Shown: positions 43,099 to 50,765 of the stretch, one piece after another
How the letters are laid out: each line of letters begins with the position of its first letter
Position numbering within the stretch: the first letter of the stretch is position 1
Position numbers and translations under genes: made by a program
Notes under the pieces: generated by a model
What the model was told of the DNA's origin: nothing
The model's database searches: none
Seen by the model: the letters and a program-made list of their open reading frames with translations, nothing else
Origin: a virus
DNA length: 64,000 nt
Reading direction: 5' to 3' (one strand)
Virus record (IMG/VR): IMGVR_UViG_3300011115_000717
Span: 1 to 64,000 of that record

Positions 43099-43771
43099 AT
43101 ATGCTGCGTATGCTTTTAATTTGATTGAGAGTTTAAATAAATATGCATTTACTGATACCACAAATGATATATCTTTAATAGTTTGTAGTGATCATAACAT
43201 TGTGTTTGACAATAATAAAAGGGTAAAAGGATATGTTCAACATATTACACATATACCATTTCCGTTAATTTCTTTAATGAGGTATCATTATTACTCAAAT
43301 CTAGAATTAATATTACAAGAATATGATTATGTATATCATATTGATTGTGATATGCAGTTAAATGATGTAGTATCAAATGAAATTTTAAGTAATACTGTAT
43401 GTGTTGAACATCCTGGGTTTCTTGGTGATATATCACACGAACAACTTCCCTTTGATAGAACAAACAACAGCAATGCATATGTTTCATTTACTTCTGGAAA
43501 AAAATATTACCAAAATTGTTTTCAAGGCGGTAAAACTTCTTTATTTTTAAAAATGTGCACAGAATTAAAACATAAAATTGAAGAAGATCTTCGTAACAAT
43601 TATATTGCTTTGTGGCACGATGAAAGTTATATGAATAGATATATGGTAGATAATCCACCAGATTTAGTATTACCATTTGTATATGCATATCCAGAATTAT
43701 ATGATCTAGGACCTATTAAAAAAATTATTCATTTGCATAAAAATCATTTAGAAATTAGAAAAACAAATTAA
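43064..43771 (+). CDS. family 6 glycosyltransferase (GT6-like)
   Basis: A 235-residue protein with the pattern of the ABO/alpha-galactosyltransferase family GT6: LMRYHYYSNLELILQEYDY, then HIDCDMQL near residues 92-99 (DxD motif), FQGGKTSLFLKMCTEL near residues 146-161, and ALWHDESYMNRYM near residues 184-196. Vertebrate GT6 enzymes carry DxD; many bacterial members have NxN. This one keeps DCD, so it should use a metal ion. Only a few phage copies are known to me. Start ATG 43064 overlaps the GT4 gene. Confidence 0.78.
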   Translation: MKIAFLTIATYKYAAYAFNLIESLNKYAFTDTTNDISLIVCSDHNIVFDNNKRVKGYVQHITHIPFPLISLMRYHYYSNLELILQEYDYVYHIDCDMQLNDVVSNEILSNTVCVEHPGFLGDISHEQLPFDRTNNSNAYVSFTSGKKYYQNCFQGGKTSLFLKMCTELKHKIEEDLRNNYIALWHDESYMNRYMVDNPPDLVLPFVYAYPELYDLGPIKKIIHLHKNHLEIRKTN

Positions 43772-43779
43772 TAAATTAT

Positions 43780-44760
43780 ATGAAACAAAAAATTGCAATT
43801 ATAAGTGGTGTCAACGGTCAAGATGGTTCTTATTTATCAGAACATCTTTTAAGTTTGGATTATCTAGTTATAGGACTCAAACGAAGAACAAGTACTATTA
43901 CCACTGAAAGAATTGATAATATCTATAATAATCCAAACTTTAAATTGGAATATTATGATTTAAACGATGCATCTGCTTGTTACAAATATATAAATCAATA
44001 CCAACCCAACGAAATTTATAACCTTGCAGCTCAGTCTCATGTAAAGGTTTCTTTTGATATCCCAACTAACACAGTAGATGGAATTGTTCATGGTACATTA
44101 AATTGGCTTGAAGCAATAAGAAATACCAATACTTCTATTAAATTTTATCAAGCATCTTCTTCTGAAATGTTTGGTGATAGTCCAATTACAGAAGATACAG
44201 GATATAATGAAGATTCACCTTTAGTCCCTGTCTCTCCATATGCGGCTGCAAAAGTATGTGCACATAACTTGGTGAATATTTACAGAAGATCATACGGATT
44301 ACACGCCTGTTCGGGTATTTTGTTTAACCATGAATCCCCAAGGCGTGGTGAGACATTTGTTACCAGAAAGATTACTCTTGCTGCAGCCAAGATAAAACTT
44401 GGTTTACAAAACAAACTATATTTGGGTAATCTAACAGCAAAAAGAGATTGGGGATTTGCTGGTGATTATGTAAAAGCCATGCATCTTATGTTACAACATC
44501 ATATTCCAGCTGATTATATAATTGCAACGGGAAAAACACATTCTATTCAAGAATTTGTAAAAGAAGTATTTGATTATGCTTCGTTAGACTATAATGAATA
44601 TGTTGTGGTTGATTCAAAACTTTTTAGACCAATTGAAGTCCCTTATTTGCTTGGAAATTCAAGTAAAGCTCAAACCGATTTAGGGTGGAAACCTGTGATT
44701 GATATGAAACAATTAGCGCACATGATGTATGATGCAGATTTAAAATTATTACAGACTTGA
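43780..44760 (+). CDS. gmd: GDP-mannose 4,6-dehydratase
   Basis: A 326-residue short-chain dehydrogenase that converts GDP-mannose to GDP-4-keto-6-deoxymannose. Motifs: SGVNGQDGSYLSEHLLSLDY (NADP-binding) at residues 9-28, LAAQSHVKVSF near residue 86, ASSSEMFGD with the catalytic Ser/Glu near residue 128, SPYAAAKV with Tyr-x-x-x-Lys near residue 152, and NHESPRRGETFVTRKI near residues 184-199. All key residues are present, unlike in the 38174 gene. Its product can feed GDP-fucose or GDP-rhamnose routes. It closes the sugar cluster; its stop lies in the gp55 promoter. Confidence 0.93.
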   Translation: MKQKIAIISGVNGQDGSYLSEHLLSLDYLVIGLKRRTSTITTERIDNIYNNPNFKLEYYDLNDASACYKYINQYQPNEIYNLAAQSHVKVSFDIPTNTVDGIVHGTLNWLEAIRNTNTSIKFYQASSSEMFGDSPITEDTGYNEDSPLVPVSPYAAAKVCAHNLVNIYRRSYGLHACSGILFNHESPRRGETFVTRKITLAAAKIKLGLQNKLYLGNLTAKRDWGFAGDYVKAMHLMLQHHIPADYIIATGKTHSIQEFVKEVFDYASLDYNEYVVVDSKLFRPIEVPYLLGNSSKAQTDLGWKPVIDMKQLAHMMYDADLKLLQT

Positions 44761-44784
44761 CATTTACACCATTTGTGGTATAAT
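44757..44784 (+). promoter_or_regulatory. sigma70-type promoter of gp55, leaderless
   Basis: TTGACA (44757-44762, overlapping the gmd stop), 16 bases, TATAAT (44779-44784), then six bases to ATG 44791. The start should fall on the initiation codon. Confidence 0.8.
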
Positions 44785-44790
44785 TGACTA

Positions 44791-45369
44791 ATGGCAAAGG
44801 ACAAAATAAAAAAATCAAAGAAACCAAAAAGCAAAGATGGAGATTACGTTGATAACTCTGTCTTGTATCAAGAGTTAGTTGAATATAAAAAGAAAAAGAA
44901 TGATGCAGAAAACTCTGGTAAAAAGAAACCAAAGTTACCTGATTATGTTGGTGACGCAATTTTAAAAATTGCAAACCGATTATCTTTTCGCCCAAACTTT
45001 GCCAATTATACCTACCGGGAAGAAATGGTATCGGATGCAGTTTTAAACTGTGTTACCTATATTGATAATTTTGATCCAGATATTTCTAAATCCCCATTCG
45101 GATATTTGACCCAGATATGCTGGTTCTCGTTTGTTCGTATAATCAACAAAGAGAAAAAAGAAAAGTATATTCAATTTAAAGTTGCTCAAAACCAAAATAA
45201 CCCAGAGTTTCATAGATGGTTTAATGAAACTTTTTCTGGAGTCGAAAATGGGTTTAAGGATGCATTTGGTATTGGTGAACCAGAAGTAGAAAAAATGGAT
45301 AAACTGCTTGAAGGTAAAAGAAAAGGTCGAAAGAAGAAGACCCAAGATGGAGGTTCCTTGAATGTGTAA
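44791..45369 (+). CDS. gp55: late sigma factor gp55
   Basis: A 192-residue protein (T4 gp55 is 185). It recognises the late box with host core RNA polymerase. The central helices YREEMVSDAVLNCVTYIDNFDP near residues 73-94 and SPFGYLTQICWFSFVRIINKEKKE are sigma region-2-like. A Lys-rich N terminus and basic C terminus flank them. It has a consensus sigma70 promoter with no leader and overlaps the gp47 gene by eight bases. The late boxes across the window are its expected targets. Confidence 0.92.
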   Translation: MAKDKIKKSKKPKSKDGDYVDNSVLYQELVEYKKKKNDAENSGKKKPKLPDYVGDAILKIANRLSFRPNFANYTYREEMVSDAVLNCVTYIDNFDPDISKSPFGYLTQICWFSFVRIINKEKKEKYIQFKVAQNQNNPEFHRWFNETFSGVENGFKDAFGIGEPEVEKMDKLLEGKRKGRKKKTQDGGSLNV

Positions 45370-46420
45370 AGCGATTATCTTGAATGATAGTCACTTTGGA
45401 TTCAAAGGTGATTCCACTGTTGTAAACGAATACTTTATTCGGTTCTTTGAGGAACAACTGTTTCCTTATATCGAAGAACATAAAATTCAATATGTATTTC
45501 ATTTGGGCGATTTGTTTGATCGCCGAAAGTATATTAATTTTAGAACTCTAAATCAAGTTCGAGAAAGAGTATTTGATGTCTTTGAAAAGTTGGGTACAGA
45601 GAACCACATTATCTGTGGAAATCATGATACCTTTTTCAGAAATAATAATTCATTAAATTCATTAACTGAAATGTTGTCCAAGTATAAAAACTGGACGGTA
45701 TATTCGGAACCAACAGACTTACAGTTTGGTCCAAACAAAGAATATTCAGTAGCATTGCTTCCGTGGATCAATTCTGAGAATGAAGATCGATCAGGTACTT
45801 TTATCAAAGAAAGCAATTCTACGATCTTATTGGGTCACCTTGAGTTAGCTGGCTTTCAAAGTATTCGTGGTGTCTTTATTGATGCGGGTTACGATCCCAC
45901 ATACTTTAGTCGTTATGAGTATGTGTTAACCGGACATTATCATGTATCTTCTCGTAGAGATAATATTCATTATCTTGGTACACAATATCAAATGGCTTTC
46001 TCAGATGTATGGGAGAAAAAAGGATTCCATGTATTTGATTTTGCAACCCGAGAACTTGAGTTCATTGAGAACCCAATGAAACTTTTTTATACCATAGACT
46101 ATAACGAAGATGAGAAACTAAAATTAGACTATGAAACATACAAAGATTCATATGTTAAAATCTTTGTAAAGAAGAAGACTAAACCACTTCCTTTTGAAAA
46201 GTTTATAGATAAATTTTATGAAGCCGGAGTTGCTGACTTATCTATCTCAGAAGAAGTTCCACAAACAACAGAAGCTCTTGATATTGATATAGAAAAAGAT
46301 ACTCTACAGTTGTTGTATGAAGAGATCAACAACATAGAAGAGAAACTTGACAAAAACTTCTTACATGATATTATCACTACAACATATCAAACTGCACTCG
46401 TAGGTGACATAGATGATTGA
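45362..46420 (+). CDS. gp47: recombination endonuclease subunit gp47 (Mre11-like)
   Basis: A 352-residue metallophosphatase nuclease (T4 gp47 is 339), partner of gp46, resecting ends for recombination. Motifs in order: NDSHFGFKG near residues 8-16, HLGDLFDRRKYI near residues 47-58, IICGNHDTFF near residues 81-90, LLGHLEL near residue 157, GHYHVSSR near residue 193. The C-terminal part is helical and acidic. It overlaps gp55 and gp46 by eight bases on both sides. Complete. Confidence 0.93.
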   Translation: MCKAIILNDSHFGFKGDSTVVNEYFIRFFEEQLFPYIEEHKIQYVFHLGDLFDRRKYINFRTLNQVRERVFDVFEKLGTENHIICGNHDTFFRNNNSLNSLTEMLSKYKNWTVYSEPTDLQFGPNKEYSVALLPWINSENEDRSGTFIKESNSTILLGHLELAGFQSIRGVFIDAGYDPTYFSRYEYVLTGHYHVSSRRDNIHYLGTQYQMAFSDVWEKKGFHVFDFATRELEFIENPMKLFYTIDYNEDEKLKLDYETYKDSYVKIFVKKKTKPLPFEKFIDKFYEAGVADLSISEEVPQTTEALDIDIEKDTLQLLYEEINNIEEKLDKNFLHDIITTTYQTALVGDIDD

Positions 46421-48134
46421 ATTCAAAAAAATACGTATTAAAAACTTTGGATCATTTGGTAACTCGTTTTCCGAGATTGAGTTGGATAACTATAAGTTAA
46501 CTCTTGTAACAGGTACCAATGGACACGGTAAGTCATTTGCGTTTTTAGATTCAATAACCTTTGCACTCTTTGGTAAGCCATTTCGTCCTGTAAATATTCC
46601 TCAACTAATCAATAGTATCAATAATAAAAATTGTGTTGTTGAGATTGACTTTTTCAAGGGTAAGACCAAATATATGGTCAGACGGGGATTAGCCCCTAAA
46701 ATTTTTGAAATCTATAAGGATGACATTTTATTAGACCAAAATGCCAAATCTAAAGATTATCAGGAGATGTTAGAGCAAAATATTTTAAGTTTTGGTTATG
46801 CTGCTTTTAAGCAGGTAGTTATTCTGGGGAAAAGCTCTTTTACGCCCTTCATGCAATTAACCCCCGCAGAGCGCAGAAAGATCATAGAAGGGCTCCTGGA
46901 CCTCGATATCCTTGCTGAAATGGCAACGGTGGTGAAGGGCAAACTCTCAGATCTTAAAGGACACATTCAAACTACTCAAAGTTTGATGACCATTACGAAT
47001 GAAAAATTAAAGTCCCAAAAAGAGATACAAAAGCAGGTTAAACAAAATTACGATGATTTGATAGATCGAAATAATAATAAAATTGCAGAACTTCATGCAA
47101 AAGATAGTGTTCTGGTAGCCGCATATAATACAGCAACCAGTACTTTAAATGATTTAAAGACTAAAAGTACGGAATTAGACAAAAAGATCTTTAAATTTAA
47201 GAATTTTGTTTCTATAGAAAGTAAATTGTCTGTACAATATGAGACGTTATGTGCAGAAATATTAACAACTGAATCACAACAGTCATGTAGTTGCTGTGGT
47301 CAAGATTTGACCGAAGCAGTTAAATGTGAAATTTTGAGTTCTAAGTATAGTAGACGAGACGAGTATAAAACGGCACTGGAAGAGGTTTCTGTAAAACTCA
47401 AAGAACTTACCGAATTGGAGGAAACAAAAGAGGAATTACAGACAGTGTTGAAGAAGGCAGTAATGGACCAGACCATGGCTACTAGGGAAAAGCAAATTCT
47501 CCAAAACCGTATTGAAGAATTAACGGAAGAAAATGCTGATCTTGAAACGAAGCATCTGGACAACAACGAAATTTATGATACAATCAAAACTACCGAGCAA
47601 GAGATTAAGAGTCAAACGAAAATTTATCAAACGGCAATCAAAGAGCAGATTCATTATGATGTTGTGTATGATCTTCTGCGTGATGGCGGCTTAAAAAGTA
47701 AGATCATTCGACACTATGTTCCGGTCATCAATAATTTTGTTAATAAATATCTAGAGAAACTGAATCTATATGTTGATTTTAATTTGAACCAAGAATTCAA
47801 AGAAACAATCAAATCAAGATATAGAGATGAGTTTTCCTATCTGTCCTTCTCAGAAGGAGAGAAGCAAAGAATTGATTTAGCAATTTTGATGACTTGGCGA
47901 GAGATAGCAAAGATGAAGAATAGTTTAAACTGCAACCTATTGATATTTGATGAAATACTTGATTCATCATTAGATGCAACGGGAACTGAAAACTTCTTAA
48001 AGATACTGACCAAAATGAAAAACAAATGCTCAGTTTTTATCATCTCACACAAGAGTGATCAACTCATTGATAAATTTGATCAAGGAATACAGATAGAGAA
48101 GAAAAATAATTTCTCTAGAATAAAAACAACGTAA
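46413..48134 (+). CDS. gp46: recombination endonuclease subunit gp46 (Rad50-like)
   Basis: A 573-residue SMC-type ATPase (T4 gp46 is 560). Walker A is TGTNGHGKSF near residue 36, the long coiled coil spans about residues 180-400 with the zinc hook CSCCGQDL near residues 293-300, the ABC signature is LSFSEGEKQRID near residues 477-488, and Walker B is LLIFDEILDSSLD near residue 511. It forms a complex with gp47. The hook reads Cys-Ser-Cys-Cys, within the CxxC rule. Overlaps gp47 by eight bases. Confidence 0.95.
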   Translation: MIEFKKIRIKNFGSFGNSFSEIELDNYKLTLVTGTNGHGKSFAFLDSITFALFGKPFRPVNIPQLINSINNKNCVVEIDFFKGKTKYMVRRGLAPKIFEIYKDDILLDQNAKSKDYQEMLEQNILSFGYAAFKQVVILGKSSFTPFMQLTPAERRKIIEGLLDLDILAEMATVVKGKLSDLKGHIQTTQSLMTITNEKLKSQKEIQKQVKQNYDDLIDRNNNKIAELHAKDSVLVAAYNTATSTLNDLKTKSTELDKKIFKFKNFVSIESKLSVQYETLCAEILTTESQQSCSCCGQDLTEAVKCEILSSKYSRRDEYKTALEEVSVKLKELTELEETKEELQTVLKKAVMDQTMATREKQILQNRIEELTEENADLETKHLDNNEIYDTIKTTEQEIKSQTKIYQTAIKEQIHYDVVYDLLRDGGLKSKIIRHYVPVINNFVNKYLEKLNLYVDFNLNQEFKETIKSRYRDEFSYLSFSEGEKQRIDLAILMTWREIAKMKNSLNCNLLIFDEILDSSLDATGTENFLKILTKMKNKCSVFIISHKSDQLIDKFDQGIQIEKKNNFSRIKTT

Positions 48135-48139
48135 CCGTC

Positions 48140-48328
48140 ATGAACCCAGAAAATTTTGAAAAATTTAATAACCGTCCGAATCAGAAGATGTTTAAGTCAC
48201 AAAACGGAAAGAAGCGCAATCAGCGTGAACGCCGTAATAATCGGTATCAAGTAAAAAATATAATAAATGACTTGATTGTTAATGTGGATCCAGTGTATAA
48301 TAAGCCTAATCATAATGACGAAAACTAA
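48140..48328 (+). CDS. small basic hypothetical protein between gp46 and gp45
   Basis: A 62-residue Arg/Lys/Asn-rich protein (KMFKSQNGKKRNQRERRNNR) with a short hydrophobic-mixed helix (NIINDLIVNVDP). In T4, this interval holds rpbA and two small genes, but I see no match to them. Its end overlaps the gp45 start by 14 bases, so the two are translationally linked. It may bind nucleic acid or RNA polymerase; that is only inferred from charge. Confidence 0.55.
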   Translation: MNPENFEKFNNRPNQKMFKSQNGKKRNQRERRNNRYQVKNIINDLIVNVDPVYNKPNHNDEN

Positions 48329-48977
48329 ATTAAAACTATCGCGTACCACACTCAGTATTTTAAAAAATCTAGCCGGAATCAATTCTAACTTATTGATTAA
48401 GCCGGGTAATGTAATCAAGACGGTTTCACCAAGCAAGACTTTGTTTGTTGAAGCCCAAGTCGAAGAAGACTTTCCGGTTGAGGTTGCTATCTGGGATCTT
48501 GGACAGTTCCTTGGAGTAGTTAGCCTGTTTCAAGATCCAGAGTTTGAGTTTGATGACAATTGTGTAACAGTTCAATCAAATAACTCTGCAGTAAAGTATT
48601 TCTATTCTGCTCCTGCCCTACTAACTGTTCCTACAAAGAACTTGATCATGCCTGCAGTATTGTATGAGTTTCCACTCACACAGGCTACTTTTTCTGAACT
48701 AAGCAAGGCATCTGCAGTGCTACAAGTCAGTGATCTTGAAATGCGTGGAGAAGATGGTGTAGTCTCTCTTACCGTATCTAAGAAGAATGATCCTAGTTCC
48801 AACTCATATACAGTAAATGTAGGCAAAACCGACGGTGATTTTTCTTATACTCTTGATATGTCAAATCTAAAGTTACTTCAGGGTGATTACACTGTATCTC
48901 TAACCGATACTGTTGTAAGTCGTTTTGCCCATGATACTATGAGTCTGAATTATTATATCGCCGTCGAAAAGAACTGA
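48315..48977 (+). CDS. gp45: sliding clamp gp45
   Basis: A 220-residue clamp (T4 gp45 is 228) that tethers DNA polymerase and activates late transcription. I set the start at ATG 48315, giving MTKTKLKLSRTTLSILKNLA, because the longer frame (GTG or ATG upstream) lies in the preceding gene and has no family match. Clamp-like strands include IKTVSPSKTLFVEAQVEE near residues 34-51 and VAIWDLGQFLGVVSLFQDPEF near residues 55-75. Followed within eight bases by gp44. Expected partner of gp33 and gp55. Confidence 0.9.
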   Translation: MTKTKLKLSRTTLSILKNLAGINSNLLIKPGNVIKTVSPSKTLFVEAQVEEDFPVEVAIWDLGQFLGVVSLFQDPEFEFDDNCVTVQSNNSAVKYFYSAPALLTVPTKNLIMPAVLYEFPLTQATFSELSKASAVLQVSDLEMRGEDGVVSLTVSKKNDPSSNSYTVNVGKTDGDFSYTLDMSNLKLLQGDYTVSLTDTVVSRFAHDTMSLNYYIAVEKN

Positions 48978-48984
48978 GGTAACT

Positions 48985-49938
48985 GTGAGTAATGTTTCCG
49001 ATATTTCGGATTTGATTTGGGTCGAAAAGTATCGTCCAAAATCAATAAATGATTGTATTCTTCCCCATAGCCTGAAAAGCACATTTGAAGGCATTGTAAA
49101 AAACAAGAAGATGCCCAATTTGATGCTATGTGGTAAACCCGGTACAGGGAAAACCACAGTAGCACGGGCTTTGTGTAATGAATTGGATATTGACTATATT
49201 ATCATCAACTGCTCCGAGCAGAATGGTATTGATACCCTACGAACAACAATTCGTTCGTATGCATCAACCAAAGCATTGAATGGTAACAAAAAGGTTATTA
49301 TTCTTGATGAGTTTGACTATGCAAATCCTCAGTCTATGCAGCCAGCACTACGCGGTGCAATGGAAGAGTTTGCAGTCAATTGTAATTTTATTTTGACATG
49401 TAATTACAAAAGTAGAATTATTGATCCGATTCACAGTCGCTGTACTGTTATTGATTTTGTATTCCCACCCAATGACCGATCTGTAATTGCATTAAAAATG
49501 CTTGGTAGATGTCAGCATATACTAAAGTCTGAAAAGATCAAGGGTGAACCAGAAGTTTTGGCGAGTCTCATTGTCAAACATTTTCCCGATTTTAGACGGG
49601 TTATCAATGAGATGCAAAGATATTCGGCACATGGTGAGATTGATATCGGTATTCTTACCAATACAGAAGACAGCGATATTAAAGAATTGATTGCGTTCAT
49701 GCGCAAGAAAGACTTTGGTTCTTGTCGTAAGTGGGTTGCTACGAGTTCAGAAACAGGCTCTCCTGATTTTTATAGAAAGATCTATGATATCCTGTATAAC
49801 TGTCTCAAAAAGCCTTCTATCCCATCAATGATTCTGATTATCTCGGATTATCAATACAAATCTGCATTTGTGGCTGATCAAGAAATCAATAACATGGCAA
49901 TGATTTGTCAGTTAATGATGGAATGTGAGTTTGAATAA
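48985..49938 (+). CDS. gp44: clamp loader large subunit gp44
   Basis: A 317-residue AAA+ ATPase (T4 gp44 is 319). It starts with GTG 48985 after GAGG. Motifs: WVEKYRPKSINDCILP near residues 12-27, Walker A CGKPGTGKTTVARAL near residues 49-63, Walker B VIILDEFDYA near residues 102-111, and SRCTVIDF near residue 152 (the SRC arginine finger). It loads the gp45 clamp with gp62. Its stop overlaps the ATG of gp62 by one base. Confidence 0.95.
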   Translation: MSNVSDISDLIWVEKYRPKSINDCILPHSLKSTFEGIVKNKKMPNLMLCGKPGTGKTTVARALCNELDIDYIIINCSEQNGIDTLRTTIRSYASTKALNGNKKVIILDEFDYANPQSMQPALRGAMEEFAVNCNFILTCNYKSRIIDPIHSRCTVIDFVFPPNDRSVIALKMLGRCQHILKSEKIKGEPEVLASLIVKHFPDFRRVINEMQRYSAHGEIDIGILTNTEDSDIKELIAFMRKKDFGSCRKWVATSSETGSPDFYRKIYDILYNCLKKPSIPSMILIISDYQYKSAFVADQEINNMAMICQLMMECEFE

Positions 49939-50318
49939 TGCAATTAAAAGACTTTCTGAATAGTATCAATTCATCTAAAGAAAACCTATTAGATGCAGAT
50001 GTCAAATCAGAAAAATTGTATTTACCGTTTATTGTAAATAAATGTCTATCATATTTTCCAGATACATTATTTACAGTAAATCAGATTAATCAGGTACCTC
50101 ATATTGATAAAAAAATGCAATATGATTATTTGTTATACTCTGTTCGAGCCAAGAAGCGATTTGCTCCTTGGATTAAAAAGGTAGAAGATTCTAAAATTGA
50201 GTTATTAAAACAAGCCTATCATATTTCTGAAAAGAAAGCCTTAGAGATAGCAGATTTGATTAATGAAGATCAATTAGCTGAAATCCTACAATCGCAGTAT
50301 ACTGGCGGACATAAATAA
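49938..50318 (+). CDS. gp62: clamp loader small subunit gp62
   Basis: A 126-residue protein (T4 gp62 is 187), shorter than T4. The matching pattern is YLPFIVNKCLSYFPDTLFTVNQIN near residues 28-51, DKKMQYDYLLYSVRAKKRFAPWIKK near residues 57-81, then a C-terminal EKKALEIADLI helix. Such shorter forms occur in T4 relatives outside the enterobacteria. It begins on the last base of gp44. Its TAA at 50316-50318 is part of the 5' arm of a hairpin that hides the regA ribosome-binding site. Confidence 0.82.
   Translation: MQLKDFLNSINSSKENLLDADVKSEKLYLPFIVNKCLSYFPDTLFTVNQINQVPHIDKKMQYDYLLYSVRAKKRFAPWIKKVEDSKIELLKQAYHISEKKALEIADLINEDQLAEILQSQYTGGHK
50310..50317 (+). promoter_or_regulatory. possible late box CATAAATA in the gp62 end
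   Basis: CATAAATA matches the box before uvsW. A transcript starting near 50323 would lack the 5' arm of the regA hairpin. Could be coincidental coding sequence. Confidence 0.3.
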
Positions 50319-50339
50319 CTCTGTTACTGAGGAGTTATT
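50314..50339 (+). promoter_or_regulatory. hairpin sequestering the regA ribosome-binding site
   Basis: AATAACTC (50314-50321) pairs perfectly with GAGTTATT (50332-50339). The Shine-Dalgarno GAGGAG (50329-50334) is partly inside the 3' arm, and the gp62 stop codon (50316-50318) is inside the 5' arm. A ribosome ending gp62 would open the stem and free the regA site. Confidence 0.65.
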
Positions 50340-50762
50340 ATGTCGATTAATAATGATATATTTAAAGGGGTAGGTGTCCCTGTCAAACTTTTAAAACCAG
50401 ATAATTATTTGGTAATCAAAGAAACACTTGAACGTATTGGGGTTAGCCCCAAAAATAAAAAGGTTCTTTATCAATCATGTCACATTCTTCATAAAAATGA
50501 TAATTATATAATTGCGCATTTTAAAGAATTATTTAAATTAGATAATTTAAAATCAGAAGTATCAGAAGAAGATATATCCCGTCGTAATGCTATTATTAAT
50601 TTATTAGAAGAATGGGATCTGATTGAAGTTCTTGATGAAAGTTTGATGGAAAATATCATGCCAATTAATGGACTAAAAATTCTTCAGTATAGTGAAAGAG
50701 ATACCTGGGATCTTATCCCAAAATTTAATACAGGAACCCTTAGAAAATTTTTCTCGGAGTGA
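50340..50762 (+). CDS. regA: translational repressor RegA
   Basis: A 140-residue protein (T4 RegA is 122) that binds early phage mRNAs near their start codons and represses translation. Matching segments: LKPDNYLVIKETLERIGV near residues 18-35, KKVLYQSCHILHKNDNYIIA near residues 40-59, ISRRNAIINLLEEWDLIEV near residues 79-97, and DLIPKFNTGTL. It has about 14 extra N-terminal residues. It lies directly after gp62 as in T4, but gp43 is not next: 10 kb of other genes intervene. Upstream hairpin suggests coupling or self-control. Confidence 0.88.
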   Translation: MSINNDIFKGVGVPVKLLKPDNYLVIKETLERIGVSPKNKKVLYQSCHILHKNDNYIIAHFKELFKLDNLKSEVSEEDISRRNAIINLLEEWDLIEVLDESLMENIMPINGLKILQYSERDTWDLIPKFNTGTLRKFFSE

Positions 50763-50765
50763 ACA

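Noticed and set aside
48276-48314. Longer gp45 reading frame
   Set aside because: It lies inside the previous gene and adds 13 residues not found in clamp proteins; the family N terminus begins at ATG 48315.
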